A DNA stretch of 64,000 nt from Anaerococcus senegalensis JC48 (GTDB taxonomy: Bacteria > Bacillota > Clostridia > Tissierellales > Peptoniphilaceae): NCBI RefSeq assembly GCF_000321005.1, contig NZ_HE578907.1:678146-742145 (forward strand), given 5' to 3'. Each line of letters begins with the position of its first letter. The first letter of the stretch is position 1. Positions 54,062 to 61,687 of this stretch are shown here, one piece after another. The position numbers and the translations under genes are program-made. Under the pieces are notes generated by a model. The model was given only the letters and a program-made list of their open reading frames with translations, was not told where the DNA came from and ran no database searches.

Positions 54062-54429
54062 TTTTTCTTTTCCTCTTCCTTTTCCGCTTTCTTCATGCTC
54101 TCCACTACTTGTAAGGCTTTCTTCTTGGTCGCTGATTGAGTTTTCAATTGCTCTAAAAAATCATCACACAACTTTCCTAAATCTTCGTGATTATCTAAAT
54201 ATTCTTCAATATCCTTATCACTTGGCTTTTTATCTAAAGTTGCAGTCGCTGCCTTTATAAGCTCTGGCAAGATTAAAACATCACCTGTATATAAAGCAGT
54301 TGTAGCATTTTCAATTCCTAATCTAATATCAATGCCGTTTGTATTTTTTGATCTATTCTTTGATATCTCTCTACAAAATTTAAGACCAAAATTTAATTCA
54401 TAATCATTTCCATTTATTGTTAAATTCAT
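54055..54429 (-). CDS. Tail assembly chaperone (gpG-like)
   Basis: 124 residues. LTINGNDYELNFGLKFCREI at the start and a helical acidic middle match the phage tail assembly chaperone families (Phage_TAC type). The C-terminus is Lys/Glu-rich. It ends AAG AAA AAC AAA TAG, a plausible slippery stretch, where some ribosomes should shift -1 into the following frame. It binds the tape measure protein during tail assembly. Confidence 0.75.
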   Translation of the reverse strand: MNLTINGNDYELNFGLKFCREISKNRSKNTNGIDIRLGIENATTALYTGDVLILPELIKAATATLDKKPSDKDIEEYLDNHEDLGKLCDDFLEQLKTQSATKKKALQVVESMKKAEKEEEKKNK

Positions 54430-54457
54430 ATAATCTCCTTAAAATTTATAAAATAAA

Positions 54458-54480
54458 AAGGACACTTTTTTAGTGTCCTT
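54458..54480 (-). terminator. Terminator-like hairpin after major tail protein
   Basis: Perfect 9-bp stem AAGGACACT/AGTGTCCTT, 5-nt loop, T5 on the minus strand. The tail-protein stop codon is in the hairpin. Probably reduces downstream expression relative to the abundant tail tube protein. Confidence 0.75.
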
Positions 54481-54994
54481 CTCTTCCAGTTGTTTCTGCC
54501 TTGTCATCAAAGATAGTTACATCTCTAAAAGCATAAAGAATTGCTTTTTCTTGGTCTTTGCTTATAGTTGCAAATCCATCTTGTGGTATTCCATCTATTT
54601 TCATTGTTGTAGAGATTTCAGCCAAATCTTCAACATTTGCTGGCATTTCCCAAGATTCAAGTTTTCCTTGCATATATTTAGCTGGGTATTTTCCTTCTTT
54701 AGCTTCTCCTGCCAAGTCGATTTCCCAACATTCCAATACTTTTTGTTCAACCACTGATTTTTTTAACATCTCATTTACTTCGTCGTGGCTTGCGATAGCG
54801 TTTATTTCCAAAGACACTTCAATTCCACCGTTTGATGTAATTGCTCCGTCTTTTGTTTGTGTTGTATCAACGTTGTTTTCGTATGATAAAGTATGTTCAG
54901 TTTGCAAAGCTAATTTTGTAGCTTTTTCTTTTTTAGCATTTTCTAAAAGTCTAAACATCAAGATCTTATCTTTTCCATAAATTGCTTTTATCAT
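54470..54994 (-). CDS. Phage major tail (tube) protein
   Basis: 174 residues. FRLLENAKKEKATKLALQTEHTLSYENN, VSLEINAIASHDEV, CWEIDLAGEAKEGKYPAKYMQGKLESW and STTMKIDGIPQDGFATI fit TP901-1-type major tail proteins. It polymerises into the tail tube. AAAGGAGTG precedes the start. Confidence 0.85.
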   Translation of the reverse strand: MIKAIYGKDKILMFRLLENAKKEKATKLALQTEHTLSYENNVDTTQTKDGAITSNGGIEVSLEINAIASHDEVNEMLKKSVVEQKVLECWEIDLAGEAKEGKYPAKYMQGKLESWEMPANVEDLAEISTTMKIDGIPQDGFATISKDQEKAILYAFRDVTIFDDKAETTGREGH

Positions 54995-55005
54995 CTTTTC
55001 ACTCC

Positions 55006-55371
55006 TTAATAAAATTTATAAGTTAGGTTCAAAACTCCATGCCAAAGAGTGTCATTCGTTGAATTATCAGCTAAAACTCTTGTAGAGCCATCAAGCAAAA
55101 TCCAGACGTGTGGGTCTGTAAACTTGTGGCAAGCAAGACTGATTTTTTGGCACATTGTTTCGCATTCTTTTCTCGATTCTTTTCTCGTCCATATGTGTAT
55201 AAAAATAGAGGCCTGACCCAAAGAAAAAGACTTAGTGGCTTTCGGTTTAAGGTCGACCTCTCCTAATACAACAAAAGGGTATGCAGTTCCCTCTTTTGGT
55301 AAAAAGGGGTAACAGTCATACCCTAGCTCTTGTATTCTTTTAAAAATTAGATCGTATATTTCTTGATTCAT
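55006..55371 (-). CDS. Phage tail terminator/completion protein (DUF3168-like)
   Basis: About 121 residues. FVVLGEVDLKPKATKSFSLGQASIFIHIWTR and LACHKFTDPHVWILLDGSTRVL suggest the tail-completion fold of lambda gpU/HK97-type genes. Position between HK97 gp10-like and major tail protein supports this. ATG overlaps the upstream stop. Confidence 0.65.
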   Translation of the reverse strand: MNQEIYDLIFKRIQELGYDCYPFLPKEGTAYPFVVLGEVDLKPKATKSFSLGQASIFIHIWTRKESRKECETMCQKISLACHKFTDPHVWILLDGSTRVLADNSTNDTLWHGVLNLTYKFY

Positions 55372-55727
55372 CACTTGTCCATTTTTCCCAAATCCTCTAT
55401 AAATCCACTTTCTACACTATCTAAAGCAGGCTTCACAAAAGGTTCTGCCTCCATGTATCTTGTTCCATATTCAACATAGGCTGCATACTCAGTATTAGGA
55501 GCTACAACAACAGTCAATCCACTATCGATTGTTTCTAATCCTATAGATCTTTTAGTATCTCCGTGAGAATATCCTTTAACGAATATCTTTCCTGGCTCTG
55601 CGTTGTCTTTCATTGCCTTTTGCAATTTTGCCCCGTGCTTTTTAACAGTTTTTCTTGCAAATTCAAGGTCTTTTATTTGGGATAAGTGCTTAGTCAATAA
55701 ATCAGTACCTTTTATAGATATCTTCAT
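55371..55727 (-). CDS. HK97 gp10-like phage protein
   Basis: 118 residues. VAPNTEYAAYVEYGTRYMEAEPFVKPALD is the HK97 gp10 signature. It acts in head-tail joining or tail completion. Overlaps its upstream neighbour by 4 nt. Confidence 0.85.
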   Translation of the reverse strand: MKISIKGTDLLTKHLSQIKDLEFARKTVKKHGAKLQKAMKDNAEPGKIFVKGYSHGDTKRSIGLETIDSGLTVVVAPNTEYAAYVEYGTRYMEAEPFVKPALDSVESGFIEDLGKMDK

Positions 55728-56017
55728 ATTTCCCCCACTATATATCCTGTCTTTTGCCTAAAATCTTCCTTGGCTAAAACCTTGTATTTTTTATCCTTTA
55801 AAATCACATAATCATAGTCAGGACTTTTTCCCTTAACTACCAAACTAATTGCACCAACATCAACCTTAGAAAATAATTCGTTTTGTTCTTTGAGGCTCAC
55901 CGACCTATAAGAGCAATATTTTATTTCCCTTGTTTCTGTAGCTTCCATGCCGCCAATTTGAGGGTTATATTTTTCTTCGCCCTTTTTGATAAAAATAACT
56001 TTTGTATCAAATCTCAT
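55724..56017 (-). CDS. Phage head closure / head-tail adaptor protein
   Basis: About 97 residues from ATG 56017 (GGGGAG 9 nt upstream); a frame start six codons earlier is possible. Strand-rich; SYRSVSLKEQNELFSKVDVGAISLVVKGKSPDYDYVILKDKKYKVL is typical of small head-closure (SPP1 gp16/HK97 gp7-type) proteins in this position. Confidence 0.65.
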   Translation of the reverse strand: MRFDTKVIFIKKGEEKYNPQIGGMEATETREIKYCSYRSVSLKEQNELFSKVDVGAISLVVKGKSPDYDYVILKDKKYKVLAKEDFRQKTGYIVGEI

Positions 56018-56346
56018 AAGAGCTTCACTCCCCATTTGGCTTGTAGGCCACTAGAATTTTTTGCATAGTCAATGCACTTGTTGAGTAATTTATCTTCATA
56101 ATTTGGATCATAGGATTCAGTTCCTGCTGTCTTAGATTCACTCGTCATTCCCTCAGAACCTATTTTGTTGAATCTAAAGATGGTGAGTTCTACAAGAATA
56201 TAATTAAGCTCGTCAGGTATTTCTTTTAGGACTAAAAAAGGACTCATTACATCAATCATTTTTGCTTTTTGCAAATCTTCGATTGACTGTATCAAGTCCC
56301 TATCAATATCGCCTATTAAATTTTCATACATTTTTAAATTATTCAT
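56014..56346 (-). CDS. Phage gp6-like head-tail connector
   Basis: About 110 residues. Helical N-terminus, then ELTIFRFNKIGSEGMTSESKTAGTESY, the FNRxGxEG motif of the gp6-like connector family. It binds under the portal. I start at ATG 56346, spaced well from AGGTGG; an upstream GTG adds three codons. Confidence 0.85.
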   Translation of the reverse strand: MNNLKMYENLIGDIDRDLIQSIEDLQKAKMIDVMSPFLVLKEIPDELNYILVELTIFRFNKIGSEGMTSESKTAGTESYDPNYEDKLLNKCIDYAKNSSGLQAKWGVKLL

Positions 56347-56363
56347 ACTCACCACCTATTTTC

Positions 56364-57254
56364 CTATGCTGCTGGACTAGCTTCTTTTGGTGCTTCTTTA
56401 ATATTAAATTTAAAAACTCCGTCAGTTCTTTCAGCAAATAATTTAATTGCATACATAGCGTAAGTTGATACAGACATTCTGTCTTTTTCAACTTCTCTTG
56501 TAATTCCTATAATTCCTGTTGTATCAGTTGTAAAGCCAAATCCAGCCTTGCCGATTTCTCCACCAGATACATTTGCATAAGCAAGATTTAAGTTTTCAGG
56601 TGCTGTCGCATACATTGTGCCTTTTGGTATTTGGCTTGTAACAATAGTTACTGTTGTATTCATAAAGTTTGTTAAATAAGTCAATCCAAATGCGGTTTGA
56701 ACTGATATATTTTGCTTAGATAAATAATCAGATACATCTAAAGGATTTACAAAAACAATAGTTCCTGCTCCTTCTCCTGCAAATGCTGTATTAACATTTC
56801 CCCAAGCCTTGGCAAATCCATCTTGAACCCCAAAGGCGTCTGCTGTTTTCTTTGTAGATTTAACTTGGGTAAATAAATCATTTCTGATATTTTCTTGAAT
56901 TTGTCTTGTCATAAGATCATCAGTATCAGCAACAGCAACTGCAAATCCTCTTTTTTGGATTTCTTCTGCTGGTACTAATTTTCTATACTTGTTATATTCC
57001 AATGTGTAAGTTTTGTCTGGTTCTCTTTTAGTTGTAGAAAGAGGGATAACATCTCCTGGTGCTACTTTTCCATCAGCAAGTGTTACAGAAGATTTGTAGG
57101 TTTTAATAGTATCCCCTATATTCATTTTTGTAGCTCTTTGAATCCCTAACATCTCTTTTAAAGATTCGATTTGATTTCCAAAAACATTGACAAAATCTTG
57201 GTCTGCAACTTGTAAATAGTTGCTTGCATTCATAGTATTTTCTAATGCTGCCAT
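56364..57254 (-). CDS. Phage major capsid protein
   Basis: 296 residues. NASNYLQVADQDFVNVFGNQIESLKEMLGI starts the N-arm. TVTIVTSQIPKGTMYATAPENLNLAYANVSG and GIIGITREVEKDRMSVSTYAMYAIKLFAERTDGV fit the HK97 fold with no delta-domain protease region. Position right after a DUF4355 scaffold supports capsid. GGAGG lies before the ATG, as expected for an abundant protein. Confidence 0.85.
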   Translation of the reverse strand: MAALENTMNASNYLQVADQDFVNVFGNQIESLKEMLGIQRATKMNIGDTIKTYKSSVTLADGKVAPGDVIPLSTTKREPDKTYTLEYNKYRKLVPAEEIQKRGFAVAVADTDDLMTRQIQENIRNDLFTQVKSTKKTADAFGVQDGFAKAWGNVNTAFAGEGAGTIVFVNPLDVSDYLSKQNISVQTAFGLTYLTNFMNTTVTIVTSQIPKGTMYATAPENLNLAYANVSGGEIGKAGFGFTTDTTGIIGITREVEKDRMSVSTYAMYAIKLFAERTDGVFKFNIKEAPKEASPAA

Positions 57255-57263
57255 AATTTCCTC

Positions 57264-57851
57264 CTAATTAAATAATTCTGGGTGATTAAGCATGGCCTCG
57301 CGTCTTTTGACAGCGTCTTTAATACCTAAAATTTCACTTCTTTGACCTTGGCTTGACTTAACACCTGTTTTTTTAACTTCTGGACTTTTGCCCTTTAGTC
57401 TTTCATTCACTTCTTTTTCCACCAAGTCTTTTAACATGTCAGAAAAATCTTTCACATTTTCTTTTGTAGATTCTGCCTCATCTGTTATTAAGTTATTGAC
57501 TAAATCATCTGAAATATTAAATCCTTCCTCAACCAACATATTTTTAGCAACCTTTGCCATAGCTGATTGATTTTCTTTTTTTCTGTATGCTGCAATTTCC
57601 TCTTCGTACTTTTTGAGCTTATATTGCAACTTTTCATCTTCATTCATCTTTTCAAGCCTTCTGGCTTCTTCAAGCTCTTTTATTTTTTCATCTTGTTGTT
57701 TTTGCCACTTAGCTTTCTTTTCCTTGATAATTTCGTCTACTTGTTCATCAGAATATTTCTTTTCAGGCTCTTTATTCTCAGCCTTTTTTTCTTTTGTTTC
57801 TTCAATTTCTTCTGTAGTTTCTTCAACTTGGTTTTTAGTATCTTCTGCCAT
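57264..57851 (-). CDS. Phage scaffolding protein (DUF4355-like)
   Basis: About 195 residues, almost all charged helix: an acidic N-terminus, a Lys/Glu coiled coil (QDEKIKELEEARRLEKMNEDEKLQYKLKKYEEEI), and a C-terminal segment KSSQGQRSEILGIKDAVKRREAMLNHPEL. This is the DUF4355 phage scaffold pattern, directly upstream of the capsid gene. ATG 57851 after GGAGG chosen over the start four codons earlier. Confidence 0.8.
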   Translation of the reverse strand: MAEDTKNQVEETTEEIEETKEKKAENKEPEKKYSDEQVDEIIKEKKAKWQKQQDEKIKELEEARRLEKMNEDEKLQYKLKKYEEEIAAYRKKENQSAMAKVAKNMLVEEGFNISDDLVNNLITDEAESTKENVKDFSDMLKDLVEKEVNERLKGKSPEVKKTGVKSSQGQRSEILGIKDAVKRREAMLNHPELFN

Positions 57852-57938
57852 ATTTACCTCCATAATTTAAAGTTGTAATGCTTAACTATCCTTAAAGTTT
57901 TACGTCATTAAAGCTTGGACAATAAAAAAATCGAACGA

Positions 57939-58994
57939 TTAACGCACGATTAATTCATCTTTTAAACAATTCATAAAAATAGCAGCTAACACATCCACTA
58001 CGATTGCATTACCTGCCTGTTTGTATAATTGACTATCGCTATTTACTTTTTGAGCCTTATAAAAATCTTCATCATCAATTCCCATAAGTCGCCAACATTC
58101 TAAAGGTGTAAGTTTTCTTATCCTTAAATCATCTGCAACAACACCTCTGTTATCACCACAAGTTAATGTCTGTATACTGTCTTTTTGAACTCTACCTCTT
58201 CTATTTTTACAATTAGGATTGATCAGATCTATACCATCTCCAGGATAAGCTTTTAAATAACCTTTCTTTGTAGAATTTTTAATTGGTATACAAGGTTGTT
58301 TTACCCTACCCCCAGTATGAGTTTGAATGATTTTAGGTTCAACAATAACATCATCATCTTTAATAATTTTAATCAATTGCCTAACCCTATCGTTAGATAA
58401 ATAATATTTTTCGTCTACTTTATCTTCTAAAAAATCTTTTAATCTTGTTTTAAGTATTTGTTTTTCAGGGAATTTATATTCTTCATCACCTAGTATAGAT
58501 ACACAAAATACTCTCTCTCTATTTTGAGGGACCCCATAATCTTTAGCATTGAGAACTTTCCAATAATTTTTATATCCTATATCTTCTAAAGTCTTTAACC
58601 AAGTATTAAAACCTTCTATATTCTTTTTAAAAGTCAAAGCTTTTACATTTTCCATCAAAAGATATTTAGGCTTTTTATTTTTAATTATTCTTTCACATTC
58701 CCAAAGAAGAGAACTTCTTGTACCACTATCCTTACCAAATCCAGCTTGTTTGCCAGCCATTGATATATCTTGACAAGGAAAAGAGTATGTAAATAAATCA
58801 AAATCTGGTAAGTTATCGGGATTTATTTTACTTATATCACCATAATTATTTACTTTTCCATGTATTTGTTCATAAGATTTTAAAGCAAACTTATCTATTT
58901 CGCTTATCCCAACTACTTCATAATCAATATCTATTCTTTTTAAAGCCATGGCTTGCGTTCCTACACCAGCAAAAGCTTCAAATAATCTTATCAT
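57939..58994 (-). CDS. Phage DNA (cytosine-5)-methyltransferase
   Basis: About 351 residues. FEAFAGVGTQAMALKR (motif I, SAM), YSFPCQDISMAGKQAGFG (motif IV with catalytic Cys), LLMENVKAL (motif VI), QNRERVFCVSI (motif VIII), and a C-terminal KLTPLECWRLMGIDDEDF and QAGNAIVV (motifs IX-X) are all present, so it looks active. No restriction partner is adjacent. It probably protects phage DNA from host enzymes. It sits within the late operon between head-morphogenesis and scaffold genes. ATG 58994 follows AGGAG. Confidence 0.92.
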   Translation of the reverse strand: MIRLFEAFAGVGTQAMALKRIDIDYEVVGISEIDKFALKSYEQIHGKVNNYGDISKINPDNLPDFDLFTYSFPCQDISMAGKQAGFGKDSGTRSSLLWECERIIKNKKPKYLLMENVKALTFKKNIEGFNTWLKTLEDIGYKNYWKVLNAKDYGVPQNRERVFCVSILGDEEYKFPEKQILKTRLKDFLEDKVDEKYYLSNDRVRQLIKIIKDDDVIVEPKIIQTHTGGRVKQPCIPIKNSTKKGYLKAYPGDGIDLINPNCKNRRGRVQKDSIQTLTCGDNRGVVADDLRIRKLTPLECWRLMGIDDEDFYKAQKVNSDSQLYKQAGNAIVVDVLAAIFMNCLKDELIVR

Positions 58995-58995
58995 T

Positions 58996-59265
58996 TTATC
59001 TCCTAGCAATCCCTTTATTAACGTTCCTATACATAGGTTTACGGTTAAGAGATTTAAATTCTTCTTCTGTCAGTATCCTTTGCATTGCTATTTTGTATTT
59101 CTTGTTGTATGGATACTTATTGCTATCTATTAACCTTCTAACATTTAAAGCGTCTTTCTTGCACAAAAAATGGGCGTGTTGCTCATAAGCACCGCCATCT
59201 CTAATTAGTATCCGCTTTCTTTTTGGTAGTTTTGGATAATATTTAATTGTTAGTTTCATAATCAT
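58996..59265 (-). CDS. Small basic phage protein
   Basis: 89 residues, basic (LPKRKRILIRDGGAYEQHAHFLCKKDA). No family recognised. It ends one base before the methyltransferase start and overlaps the membrane micro-protein before it, so it is part of the late operon. The His/Cys in QHAHFLC could bind metal, but the spacing is not diagnostic. Confidence 0.6.
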   Translation of the reverse strand: MIMKLTIKYYPKLPKRKRILIRDGGAYEQHAHFLCKKDALNVRRLIDSNKYPYNKKYKIAMQRILTEEEFKSLNRKPMYRNVNKGIARR

Positions 59266-59419
59266 TAATAGTTTTTTCTATATTTTTATATCCCTCATGT
59301 AAGCCTTCCACCATACCTCTTAAAAAAGTTATTATGACTGGAGCTAAAACTAAATACCAAGACCAATTAATGTAGCCCAATGCTTTTAGTATTATTAAAG
59401 CTATTTGTATTAAAACCAC
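59243..59419 (-). CDS. Small membrane protein of phage (Fragile-X-F-like)
   Basis: 58 residues from GTG 59419, directly after AAGGAGGAG and overlapping the stop of the minor head gene by one base. VLIQIALIILKALGYI and NWSWYLVLAPVIITFL form one or two membrane helices. The WSWxLVLAP motif resembles the 'transmembrane Fragile-X-F' family of tiny phage proteins. Role unknown, perhaps membrane or superinfection related. Confidence 0.55.
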   Translation of the reverse strand: MVLIQIALIILKALGYINWSWYLVLAPVIITFLRGMVEGLHEGYKNIEKTINDYETNN

Positions 59420-60336
59420 TACTCCTCCTTAAAATGTGCAACAGTCGTACACCTACACCTAGGATGCCATAAAGGGATATTATCTCCCTCGACTGCTTCT
59501 GATATCTTCACAATATCCCCATTATGAGGACTACAATGCCTGCAAGCTGTAGGCTCGGTCATTATTTCTAAATACTTATAACCACCGTCCTTGTATGCTT
59601 CTATTTGCGTTTGTATCCATACTCTGCCAGATTCTGTATAGGCTAATCTTTCAGTAGCATTGGTGATATTTTTAATATCCTTACTAACTAAATCCCTAAG
59701 CTTTTTCGCAAACTCTCTAGGATTTTTTCCTTGAATTACAACCGATTCAATGTTTCTTTCAATTCGTCTCGATAATTCTCTTGTATCTCTCCAAACTCTG
59801 TCGGAAAAGTGTGCATTATGATAATCTTGATTAACAATAAATCTCGCCCTTCTTTCTATTCCTGTTCGGTTTATATTAAGTCCCAAAATACTTGCTTGGC
59901 GTTTGTACTCAGAAATAGAGCCTTTTATCAAATGGTCTTGAAGTTCATTTTCAACCTTTGAACCAGTCCCTATAATGTGAAGCCTTACCATTTGATTAAG
60001 CATTTCAAGTCGATTAAGTCGCATTGTAATGTTATAAAGCTTCATTTCTCGGTTGGCTTTTTGACTAAAATCTTTATCTTTTACATAAGTTTTTGCAAGA
60101 TACTTATAATCTTCAACATCAGCCTTTTCAATCCTTTTTCTAGCCTCGTTTATAGATATTCCCTGGCTATCTGAAAATCGTGTAATTTGCCCCTGTATTT
60201 CTTTATTTATATTTCTTAAAAGCTCGTTATAAATATAGGCTATTCGTTCTTTTACGAACCTTTCATCTCTATTTTTGGATTTCAGAAGATTTTGGTACTC
60301 TCGCCTTCTCCAATATTCCTTGCTCGTCGTTGACAT
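59419..60336 (-). CDS. Phage minor head protein (SPP1 gp7 / Mu gpF-like)
   Basis: 305 residues. The long helical N-terminus is followed by the conserved C-terminal domain: RLAYTESGRVWIQTQIEAYKDGGYKYLEIMTEP, then ACRHCSPHNGDIVKI and PLWHPRCRCTTV. The Cys/His set may bind metal. It associates with the portal in head assembly. Overlaps the portal gene by 68 nt in another frame. Confidence 0.88.
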   Translation of the reverse strand: MSTTSKEYWRRREYQNLLKSKNRDERFVKERIAYIYNELLRNINKEIQGQITRFSDSQGISINEARKRIEKADVEDYKYLAKTYVKDKDFSQKANREMKLYNITMRLNRLEMLNQMVRLHIIGTGSKVENELQDHLIKGSISEYKRQASILGLNINRTGIERRARFIVNQDYHNAHFSDRVWRDTRELSRRIERNIESVVIQGKNPREFAKKLRDLVSKDIKNITNATERLAYTESGRVWIQTQIEAYKDGGYKYLEIMTEPTACRHCSPHNGDIVKISEAVEGDNIPLWHPRCRCTTVAHFKEE

Positions 60337-61687
60337 CTTCCATGCTCCAATCGTCGCTATGATCTTTTTCTATATCAGTATCAAATTCATCTTCTTCTTT
60401 CATCTTCTCAATTTCTTCTTTGGCATTATCGACAATAGAAAGATAAGATAAACCAGTTTCTTTGCTCACCAATCCATTTAAAGAATTAACAACCTGTGCT
60501 TCTTCTAATACGTTTTTAGGAGCGTTTCTAGTGAATTGATAGGTAATTCCCTTATAAGCTTCCTTATCTCCCCAATTTGGCAAATTACAGAGTAATTTAT
60601 ATCTAGTATTTAAACCAGCAGTAAACTTACGCTCCTTAGATTTACAAAGATTATCCAAGCCTTGCAGTTTATAAGATAAAGCAATACCAGATGATGTTCC
60701 AAAGTTTTCATCAGACAAATTTGGCACCATAGAAAGTTGATAAATCTTTTCTTCAAGCCTATTTAATAAATTTTCTTGCGTTTGATCAGCATCGGGTTTT
60801 GATAAAAATCCAACATCAGGAATAGTTCCATCAGCCTCGTTTGATGTTTTATACAAGTTCCAAATCCTATTTTCTTTTAAAAATCTGACTTGTTCTTCTG
60901 TAAGTTCTACACCAACAACCTTTAAATATGCATCAGCAAAATAATCAACATCATTTGCTTTTTCACTAATAACCTTGTCAATCTGATTTATAAGTGTATA
61001 AACCGATTCAAAAGCTGCTTGGCACTCCTCATTTTCCCTATATTCTATAATAGGACAAAAACCAAAATAATGAGGATATTCCTCAGAAATATAAAGTCCG
61101 TCCTTGCCCTCTTCAAAATAATAAATCTTTTCAGAATCAGAAAAAGTGCCTTTTAATTTTTTATCTTGATCTAAATAATAATGCACTCCATACCTAACCT
61201 TTTTTCTTATAGAATTATCCCTAATAACAAAAGTTTCAAGAGGACTAACATGCAAAATATTTTCGACTGCTTCCTCATCACAATAAAGCATTTCATAACC
61301 AACACCAAAAATAGACATATCCTTTGCTAACTCGTATTGCTCATCATCAATATTGTTGTAATCAGATATATCAGTAAGCTTGTTGATATATTCTTCACTA
61401 TCGTGATTAATCTTAATAGGAATACCCAAAAAATATCCATTAAGAGTATCCACAATATACTTAGCAAAGTTCATAACCACCTTATTATCAGGCTTGTTAA
61501 GTGGTTTAGGTTCGTCAAATAAAATATTGTGCTTGCCTTGGTACATATTCAAAAGAGGCTCGTATCTTTCACTTACCAAGCTTTTATGTGCATTAATAAA
61601 ACCCTCCAAACTTTCAAGGTCCAAAGGGTCATCTTTATCAATTATAAATTCTTTAAAATCGCCAACGATTGCTTTTGTATTTATCAA
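60269..61687 (-). CDS. Phage portal protein (SPP1 gp6 type)
   Basis: 472 residues. The start codon is TTG 61687 after AAAGGAGG. KPDNKVVMNFAKYIVDTLNGYFLGIPI, the EYRENEECQAAFESVYTLINQIDK region and GTSSGIALSYKLQGLDNLCKSKE are SPP1-like portal features. It forms the DNA entry ring at one head vertex. Overlaps terL by 4 nt. Confidence 0.92.
   Translation of the reverse strand: MINTKAIVGDFKEFIIDKDDPLDLESLEGFINAHKSLVSERYEPLLNMYQGKHNILFDEPKPLNKPDNKVVMNFAKYIVDTLNGYFLGIPIKINHDSEEYINKLTDISDYNNIDDEQYELAKDMSIFGVGYEMLYCDEEAVENILHVSPLETFVIRDNSIRKKVRYGVHYYLDQDKKLKGTFSDSEKIYYFEEGKDGLYISEEYPHYFGFCPIIEYRENEECQAAFESVYTLINQIDKVISEKANDVDYFADAYLKVVGVELTEEQVRFLKENRIWNLYKTSNEADGTIPDVGFLSKPDADQTQENLLNRLEEKIYQLSMVPNLSDENFGTSSGIALSYKLQGLDNLCKSKERKFTAGLNTRYKLLCNLPNWGDKEAYKGITYQFTRNAPKNVLEEAQVVNSLNGLVSKETGLSYLSIVDNAKEEIEKMKEEDEFDTDIEKDHSDDWSMEDVNDEQGILEKARVPKSSEIQK

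Noticed and set aside
54458-54980. Plus-strand ORFs opposite the major tail protein
   Set aside because: Mirror frames of an A/T-rich gene without ribosome sites; the minus-strand gene fits phage synteny.
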